Below, one piece after another: positions 6,086-10,861 of a stretch of DNA of 10,861 bases; the first letter of the stretch is position 1; each line of letters opens with the position of its first letter. A model generated the notes under the pieces. The model was given only the letters and a program-made list of their open reading frames with translations. It was not told the origin of the DNA and did not search any database. Source of the DNA: an uncultured Oscillospiraceae bacterium (GTDB lineage Bacteria > Bacillota > Clostridia > Oscillospirales > Acutalibacteraceae); the NCBI GenBank assembly GCA_900552225.1, contig URYX01000043.1:1-10861 (forward strand), in the 5' to 3' direction. The translations under genes were made by a program, and so were the position numbers.

Positions 6086-7378
6086 TTATTCCCACGACAT
6101 GCAGTCCCGCAGCAGCGCCGTCAGCTCTCCCGCCATACGGGCATGCGTCCTTTGCGAGGGATGCCACCCGGCTCCCAGGCCCTCGCCCTCCTGCGTCGGG
6201 GCAAACAGCAGCGTTTGGATGCGGGCATCTCCCGCCGCACGCCGCCGCTCGGCCACCCGCTCGATACGGTGATACAGCTCCTCGCTTTCGCCGCTGGCCG
6301 GACCGAGCGCCAGAATCAGCATCGCCTGCGGATGACGTTCCCGCACCGTCTCCACCAGCGCCTCATAGGCCGCTTCAAAGCTGTCCCGCGCGGCCTCCCG
6401 ATCCGCCGCGCGCTGCGTATACGAGGCATCGTTGGTGCCGAGGTGAATCACCACCGCATCTGGGTGCCAGTCCTGCCCGTCATAGCGTTTCTGCTCCTGC
6501 CCCAAACGGCCGCTGCCCGCATAATCCGTCACGGGATACAGATCCTTCATTAAAAACGCGTCGTTCGGATGCTCTCCCTGCTCCGTATAGTTGGACAGCA
6601 CGCCGATGCCCGACCAGCAGATGCACTGCAGATCCGCCCCGAAGGCCCGGGCCGTCCGCGCGGCATAGGTCTCGCACCCGTTTTCCGTTTCGGTGCAGAA
6701 TTCCTGTCCGAGCTCGCCCTCGTTGCCGTAGCCGCAGGTGAAGGAATCCCCGATAAACTCCAACGCCCGGGCCGCGGGGGCCGTCGGCTGCAGCACACTC
6801 CCCTCGCCGCTCTGCAGGGCGACCAGCTCGATGCTGCTGCTCTGCGCCTCGCTGCGCTTGAGCACGCGGATCTTCACCGTGCGGGGCGTCTCCGCGGCGA
6901 ACAGCGTCACCGTTTTATGCAGCGCATCCATGGTAAATGTCTGAGTCGGCGTCTCCATGTCCTCGACATATACATTGACAAACGGCCGGTTCAGCTTGCC
7001 GCGCAGGGAATCCAGGTCGATGCCGAATTCCGCATCGAGCCGCGTCCCCGTAAATTCCAGCTCAAAGCCGCTGTTCGTAAAGCTGAAGCAGACGCCCTGC
7101 GTCTCCTCGTTCCACAGATACCGCCCGAGCAGGCGCACCGCACCGGAGAGCGCTGCCCCCTCAACGCGGGTTCCATCCGCAGGCAGCGGAGTCTCCGCCG
7201 TCGTGCCCGTCGTGCTTTCCGTATGTGTCTCCCCCGTCATGCTCGTCCCCTCCGTCCGTGATACCGTTGTATCCGTGCTTTCGTCGCTCTGCGGCGGCCG
7301 TATCTCGGCACTGCATGCCGTCAGCAGCATCAGCAGCGCCGCCCCCGCCGCCGCGCGGCGTATACTCCGCTTCTTCAT
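6086..7378 (-). CDS. Lipoprotein SGNH esterase, CE2-like (acetylxylan esterase-like)
   Basis: Predicted surface-anchored esterase that removes acetyl groups from carbohydrate; 430 aa. A signal peptide (1-21) ends in the lipobox LLTAC with C22 lipidated. A Ser/Thr-rich linker (about 31-65) follows. Residues about 75-190 look like the beta-sandwich found before CE2 catalytic domains. The SGNH domain has FIGDSFTCGYG (208-218, nucleophile S212), the block II glycine in WSGIG (255-259), HLGTND (312-317, block III Asn316) and WHPSQRTHARMA (405-416, catalytic H406). The Asp usually three residues before this His is Ala403; some CE2 enzymes likewise work with a Ser-His dyad. Start ATG 7378 has GGCGGAG 5 nt upstream. 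A TATACT box (7424-7429) may be its -10, with no good -35. It appears monocistronic, between two terminators. The family is fairly sure; the substrate (xylan, mannan, other glycans) is inferred. Confidence 0.88.
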   Translation of the reverse strand: MKKRSIRRAAAGAALLMLLTACSAEIRPPQSDESTDTTVSRTEGTSMTGETHTESTTGTTAETPLPADGTRVEGAALSGAVRLLGRYLWNEETQGVCFSFTNSGFELEFTGTRLDAEFGIDLDSLRGKLNRPFVNVYVEDMETPTQTFTMDALHKTVTLFAAETPRTVKIRVLKRSEAQSSSIELVALQSGEGSVLQPTAPAARALEFIGDSFTCGYGNEGELGQEFCTETENGCETYAARTARAFGADLQCICWSGIGVLSNYTEQGEHPNDAFLMKDLYPVTDYAGSGRLGQEQKRYDGQDWHPDAVVIHLGTNDASYTQRAADREAARDSFEAAYEALVETVRERHPQAMLILALGPASGESEELYHRIERVAERRRAAGDARIQTLLFAPTQEGEGLGAGWHPSQRTHARMAGELTALLRDCMSWE

Positions 7379-7477
7379 AAAATCTCCGCCCCCTGTCTGC
7401 GGCCAAGGCCGCCTGTTTTCTTCAGTATACCGCGGCAGCTCCCCTTTGTATTTACCAGAACTCGCGGAAAACCCCGC

Positions 7478-7525
7478 AAAAAATGCGATATGCGCGCCGC
7501 TGTTCCGGGCGCCGCGCATATCGCA
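7478..7525 (-). terminator. Rho-independent terminator after darA
   Basis: The 13-nt arms 7484-7496 and 7513-7525 (TGCGATATGCGCG and its exact complement) form a GC-rich stem, with T6 on the minus strand from A6 at 7478-7483. It lies 25 nt past the darA stop and separates the ABC-DUF1854-darA unit from the esterase gene. Confidence 0.93.
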
Positions 7526-7549
7526 TTCAAGTCTCCGCTGCACGGGGGC

Positions 7550-7876
7550 TTACAGCTTTTCAAAGCTCTCCACACCGAGCACAAATACGGTAGCTCCCTT
7601 GACCTTCGTTTCCACCACGCTGTCGCAGGGCGCGATCCCGCGTCCGTAGGAGGCGTTGGTCGGCACCGATTTGGTCCGGGAGCTGCTGTTTTTGCGGATA
7701 ATCTCCTTGATCGTCTCGACATCCGCATCCTCCGCGCCGATCAGCAGCGTGGTGTTTCCCACCTGCAGAAAGCCGCCGGTGGTGGACAGCTTCGTGATAA
7801 AGTACCCCTCCCGGGTCAGCTCCGAGGCCACGATGGCCGAGTCGTCGTTGTTGACAATTGCCAGTACCAGTTTCAT
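7550..7876 (-). CDS. darA: PII-like cyclic-di-AMP receptor DarA (PstA/YaaQ)
   Basis: Small cytoplasmic PII-like signalling protein; 108 aa, matching the roughly 109 aa of the family. Characterised DarA/PstA proteins are trimers that bind cyclic-di-AMP between subunits and change the shape of their loops; downstream targets are poorly known. Diagnostic segments are MKLVLAIV (1-8), TKLSTTGGFLQVGNTTLLIG (28-47), the variable T-loop-like region (about 64-87) and the C-terminal strand GATVFVLGVESFEKL (94-108). Start ATG 7876 has AGGAGAGGAA upstream. In many Firmicutes the gene sits near tmk and holB. Here it follows the DUF1854 gene by 81 nt with neither a clear terminator nor a clear promoter in the gap, so read-through from the ABC operon is likely. 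Ligand binding is inferred from the family. Confidence 0.93.
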   Translation of the reverse strand: MKLVLAIVNNDDSAIVASELTREGYFITKLSTTGGFLQVGNTTLLIGAEDADVETIKEIIRKNSSSRTKSVPTNASYGRGIAPCDSVVETKVKGATVFVLGVESFEKL

Positions 7877-7957
7877 AAAATTCCTCTCCTCTCCGAATGT
7901 TTGGGTAAGCCGATCCGGGCGCAGCCGAAAAGACGGCCTGTTTCCCGGTTACGTGGT

Positions 7958-8443
7958 CTACAGCAGCAGAATATCCAGACTCTTGCGGTCCAGCATGCGG
8001 ATATTTTCCACCTCATAGCGGTTGTCGTTGGTATCCCGCAGCAGGATCCGTCCGTCGTACAGCATCTTGATGCCCTGCGACCGGTTGTTGATCTCGAAAT
8101 AGCAATCCCCCCGGTCGGTCGAGGCCCGGATGCGGATGGTTCCGAATTTTTCGCCGATCTCCCGCACAGACAGGATTTTCGGAATCAGATAGTATTCCGC
8201 GAGCGCCTCCTGCACCGCCGCCCGACTCTCGGGCATCAGCGTGCTCAGGTCGCGGATGATTGCCCGCTCCGTTCCGGTATCGTCCAGCAGCGAAATGTAC
8301 CGGTCCGTCCCCGTGATCGGAAACAGCCGGCGGGCCTCCATATTCTCCCACACCTCGCCGGAATACAGCTCCACCGTCAGGCGGTGATCCGAGGCCTGCC
8401 GCGTGATCCGGGCATTGTCGTTTTCGATGTAAATCCGTTCCAA
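7958..8443 (-). CDS. DUF1854 protein, partner of the adjacent ABC exporter
   Basis: Soluble 161-aa protein with no signal peptide or membrane helix. It matches what I know of DUF1854: ARRLFPITGTDRYISLLD (37-54), GTERAIIRDLSTL (57-69), YYLIPKIL (84-91), STDRGDCYFEI (108-118) and the tail LLRDTNDNRYEVENIRMLDRKSL (134-156). DUF1854 is uncharacterised. It is known as a C-terminal part of some ABC transporters or as a separate neighbour, and has been suggested to help ligand binding. In proteobacteria relatives occur, as I recall, beside cyanophycin genes; none is visible here. The start is TTG 8443. AAGGAGG (8451-8457) is 7 nt upstream, while the intervening ATG 8450 is in another frame and touches the ribosome site. 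The gene starts 12 nt after the ABC transporter stop, so the two are translationally coupled and probably form one complex. A binding role is inference. Confidence 0.87.
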   Translation of the reverse strand: MERIYIENDNARITRQASDHRLTVELYSGEVWENMEARRLFPITGTDRYISLLDDTGTERAIIRDLSTLMPESRAAVQEALAEYYLIPKILSVREIGEKFGTIRIRASTDRGDCYFEINNRSQGIKMLYDGRILLRDTNDNRYEVENIRMLDRKSLDILLL

Positions 8444-8450
8444 AGCGCAT

Positions 8451-8457
8451 CCTCCTT
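8451..8457 (-). promoter_or_regulatory. Ribosome binding site that fixes the TTG start of the DUF1854 gene
   Basis: Perfect AAGGAGG on the minus strand, 7 nt before TTG 8443 and overlapping the ABC transporter stop (8456-8458). The out-of-frame ATG at 8450 directly abuts it, too close for initiation. TTG is therefore the supported start. Confidence 0.85.
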
Positions 8458-10699
8458 ATCCGAAATTCTCCTCGTCGCTCTGCCGGCGGGCTTCCTCGGA
8501 CATATTCTGAATCTGAATGAGACGGTAATACTTGCCCTTGAGCGCCATCAGCTCCTCCTGCGTGCCGCACTCGATGATCCGTCCCTTGTCCACCACCACA
8601 ATCTTGTTGGCCTTGCGCAGGGTGGACAGACGGTGGGCAATCATCAGCGTGGTGCGCCCGCTGATGAGGCGCTCGATTGCCTCCTGAATCAGATGCTCCG
8701 TCTCGCTGTCCACGGCGGCGGTAGCCTCGTCAAAAATCAGCACCGAGGGGTTCTTGATGACCGCGCGCGCAATGGAGACCCGCTGACGCTCACCGCCTGA
8801 CAGGCCGGAGCCGCGTTCACCGAGCACCGTATCGTAAGCATCCGGCAGCCGCACGATAAACTGATGCGCATTCGCGATATCGGCGGCGTGAATGACCTCC
8901 TCCACCGAGGTGTCGGGGTCGGAGAATGCAATATTTTTGAACACCGTGTCGCGGAACATCAGCGGCTCCTGCTGCACAAAGCCGATCTTGGCGCGGTAGC
9001 TCTGCAGGTCGATCTGGCGGATGTCCTGCCCGTCCACCAGAATCTCGCCCTCGTAATCGTCGTAGAACCGCATCAGCAGATTGATCAGGGTGCTCTTGCC
9101 GGATCCGGTCGTTCCGACAATACCCACAATATCTCCCGGTTCAATCACAAGATTGATATCGTCGAGTGTCTTGGTGGCCTTGTCAAACGAAAAGTTGACA
9201 TGGCGGAACTCGATTTTGCCCCGCAGCGAGCGCAGGCAGTTTCCCTTGCCGAAATCCTTTTCCGGCTCGGCATCCAGAATATCCAGCAGCCGTTCCGCCG
9301 AGGTCAGTGCCTGCTGGTAGCTGTCCGACAGGTTGGCGAAAAAGTTGACCGGCCCGTAGAACATGCTCGTATAGGAGATGAAGGACACCAGCAGACCGAG
9401 CGACAGCGTCTCCGGCGACTGCATCACCCACTGACCGCCGACGCCCCAGATCAGCAGCGATCCGCAGGTGACGAAAAAGGTCACGGCGTGCGGGAAAATC
9501 GCGGCCGGGGCCGAGGCCCGCTTATCCTCCTCCAGCCATCCGTTCAGATAGTCGGAAAACTTCCGGATGGCGCGCTGCTCGCCGGTAAACGACTTGATAA
9601 CACGCACTCCGGGCAGCGTATCCGACAGAATCGACGACACCGCCGACCACCGCATCCAGGTGCGGCGGTAAATCGGCCGGATCCGCTTGCTGAAATACCG
9701 CGAGCCGAGCACCACCAGCGGTACCGGAATCAGCGAGAGCAGCGTCAGCTTCCAGTTCATCACAAACATAATGATCATGATGCCGAACATCAGAAACAGC
9801 TGCACCACCGCCTCCTGCGTGATCCGCAGCAGGAAGCTGTTGAGCGTGCTGGTGTCTCCGCTGATACGCGAGAACATAGAGCCGGTGCTCGTCTTGTCGT
9901 AAAACTTCACCGACAGATACTGCGCCTTGCTGTACACGTCGTTGCGCAGATCGGTCACAATGCGGTCTCCCGCGATCCGCATCAGATAGGCACGCAGCGT
10001 ATTGGTGAGATTCTGGAACAGGTATACCCCGAGCAAAACCGCCACCAGAATAAACAGCAGCCGGGTATTGCTCTCCGGGATCACCGTATCCACCAGCATT
10101 TTGGTGACATACGGCGGCACCAGGGCCATCGCCGTGGCCACCCCCGCCAGCAGCAGGCAGAACACCAGCCGCCACTTCTGCGGAGCCACATACACCCACA
10201 GCTTTTTGAACAGCTTTCCCTTGCCCATGCAGTTGACGCACGGGGCTCCCGGATGAATCAGCGCGCGCCCGCACTTCGGGCAGAAGGAGCGCTCCTTTTC
10301 CAGCGTCGCCTCCAGCGCCTCCAACCGTTCGGCGGGGTCGGCCCCCCCGCTGACGGCCTCGAGATAGGCCGCCACCGCCTCCGCCAGCGCCAGCACGGAA
10401 AACGTACAGCGAAACACCGCCTGACCGTTCACGCGCAGCTCGGCATTGCCGTACATCCGCTCCGCCTTGACGCTCTCCACCGCGTCATAGGCGATAAAAA
10501 ATCCCCCGTCCGGCGATCCCTCCTCCACGCAAAGCAATCGGCTGTCGGTCAGTACCAACGCCGAATCGCCGTATGTACCTGTCAGGAGAAGATCGCCCAC
10601 GAGGGCAAAGTGCGGTGTTTCATCGGGCAGCAATAATTCCTCCAGCCGTCGTCGCAAGCGGCCGGGGAGCGGTTTGTTGCAAAGCATATCCTCACTCAC
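8456..10699 (-). CDS. ABC exporter (fused permease-ATPase) with N-terminal PH-like domain and zinc ribbon
   Basis: Half-transporter that should form a homodimeric type I ABC exporter; 747 aa, versus about 580-600 for the usual permease-ATPase fusion. Residues 1-135 are a soluble region rich in short strands with a closing helix, resembling a bacterial PH-like domain. A zinc ribbon follows: C140-x2-C143, x10, C154-x2-C157. The six-helix permease covers about 165-460. The ATPase (about 495-735) is complete: Walker A GTTGSGKS (529-536), Q-loop VQQEP (575-579), signature LSGGERQ (633-639), Walker B VLIFDE (653-658) and H-loop H689. The substrate is unknown. Start choice: GTG 10699 is 11 nt from AAAGGG. 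GTG 10711 touches that ribosome site, and ATG 10687 has GAGG only 2 nt away; none is ideal. It heads the operon with DUF1854 and probably darA. Confidence 0.92.
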   Translation of the reverse strand: MSEDMLCNKPLPGRLRRRLEELLLPDETPHFALVGDLLLTGTYGDSALVLTDSRLLCVEEGSPDGGFFIAYDAVESVKAERMYGNAELRVNGQAVFRCTFSVLALAEAVAAYLEAVSGGADPAERLEALEATLEKERSFCPKCGRALIHPGAPCVNCMGKGKLFKKLWVYVAPQKWRLVFCLLLAGVATAMALVPPYVTKMLVDTVIPESNTRLLFILVAVLLGVYLFQNLTNTLRAYLMRIAGDRIVTDLRNDVYSKAQYLSVKFYDKTSTGSMFSRISGDTSTLNSFLLRITQEAVVQLFLMFGIMIIMFVMNWKLTLLSLIPVPLVVLGSRYFSKRIRPIYRRTWMRWSAVSSILSDTLPGVRVIKSFTGEQRAIRKFSDYLNGWLEEDKRASAPAAIFPHAVTFFVTCGSLLIWGVGGQWVMQSPETLSLGLLVSFISYTSMFYGPVNFFANLSDSYQQALTSAERLLDILDAEPEKDFGKGNCLRSLRGKIEFRHVNFSFDKATKTLDDINLVIEPGDIVGIVGTTGSGKSTLINLLMRFYDDYEGEILVDGQDIRQIDLQSYRAKIGFVQQEPLMFRDTVFKNIAFSDPDTSVEEVIHAADIANAHQFIVRLPDAYDTVLGERGSGLSGGERQRVSIARAVIKNPSVLIFDEATAAVDSETEHLIQEAIERLISGRTTLMIAHRLSTLRKANKIVVVDKGRIIECGTQEELMALKGKYYRLIQIQNMSEEARRQSDEENFG

Positions 10700-10757
10700 G
10701 GTTATACACACCCTTTCTCCGAGCCGGGAGCATTTCCCGACTTTTCAAGACAAGGGT

Positions 10758-10786
10758 GTTATAGCATACCGGGGCCTAAAAAGCAA
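10758..10786 (-). promoter_or_regulatory. Promoter of the ABC-DUF1854-darA unit
   Basis: On the minus strand TTGCTT (10781-10786), a 17-nt spacer and TATAAC (10758-10763), with an extended -10 (TGC directly before TATAAC). Transcription should start near 10751, giving a leader of about 50 nt. The leader holds a small hairpin (CGGGA 10725-10729, TCCCG 10735-10739). An A/T-rich inverted repeat at about 10800-10818 lies upstream of the -35 and may act as an UP element. Confidence 0.75.
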
Positions 10787-10861
10787 CCCGTTTTGGCAAA
10801 AAAATTCGGAAATTTTTCAGTCTCGCGGCATACCGCAGCCGCTCAGGTTCCCCTGAGAAAC

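Noticed and set aside
7399..7412. Palindrome GCGGCCAAGGCCGC upstream of the esterase gene
   Set aside because: A 2-nt loop is too tight for an RNA hairpin, and such short GC palindromes are expected by chance in this composition.
7379..7543. Longer N-terminus for the SGNH lipoprotein (start at 7543)
   Set aside because: It would bury the signal peptide and lipobox and run through the darA terminator.
7490..8800. A 436-codon plus-strand open frame opposite darA and DUF1854
   Set aside because: It crosses a strong terminator and two recognisable minus-strand genes; no ribosome site or domain.
8864..10636. A 590-codon open frame on the plus strand opposite the ABC transporter
   Set aside because: Antisense shadow of a gene with complete ABC motifs; His/Arg/Gln-rich with no recognisable fold or ribosome site.

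Overview
The window is GC-rich chromosomal DNA. Genes have strong AAGGAGG-type ribosome binding sites, some GTG and TTG starts, and SigA-like promoters. Together with a DarA/PstA-type cyclic-di-AMP receptor, a lipid-anchored CE2-like esterase and short Firmicutes-style operons, this suggests a high-GC member of the Clostridia, possibly an Oscillospirales-like gut or rumen anaerobe. The taxon is inferred from style and content; there is no rRNA or marker gene here.

Layout. (1) Bases 1-2215, minus strand: a GNAT acetyltransferase and an M32 zinc carboxypeptidase form a two-gene unit ending in a strong terminator at 41-91. A possible promoter for this unit lies in the last codons of the gene before it, and its leader holds a perfect 10-bp stem. 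(2) Bases 2216-4760, minus strand: a zinc/cadmium/lead resistance operon. An ArsR/SmtB-type repressor is followed 13 nt later by a P1B-2 metal ATPase with a His/Cys-rich tail. Its promoter (TTGACA-17-TATATT) and a CATATGAA-based operator are clearly visible. (3) Bases 4850-6047, plus strand: azlC and azlD, a branched-chain amino acid exporter pair sharing an ATGA overlap and closed by a terminator with a perfect 22-bp stem. (4) Bases 6086-7378, minus strand: a lipoprotein SGNH esterase resembling CE2 carbohydrate esterases, convergent with azlCD. (5) Bases 7478-10786, minus strand: an ABC exporter with an unusual N-terminal PH-like domain and zinc ribbon, then a stand-alone DUF1854 protein, then DarA. 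They appear to be one transcription unit, with a promoter at 10758-10786 and a terminator at 7478-7525.

How the genes work together. ArsR and the ATPase form a self-contained metal-sensing and efflux circuit. AzlC and AzlD form one transporter. The ABC exporter and DUF1854 protein are almost certainly partners, because their genes are coupled and DUF1854 is known as an ABC-transporter-associated domain. Placing the c-di-AMP receptor behind them is the most unusual arrangement in the window and the best candidate for an undescribed system: second-messenger or ligand control of an exporter of unknown substrate. I see no tRNA, rRNA, CRISPR array, insertion sequence or phage gene. All genes appear intact.
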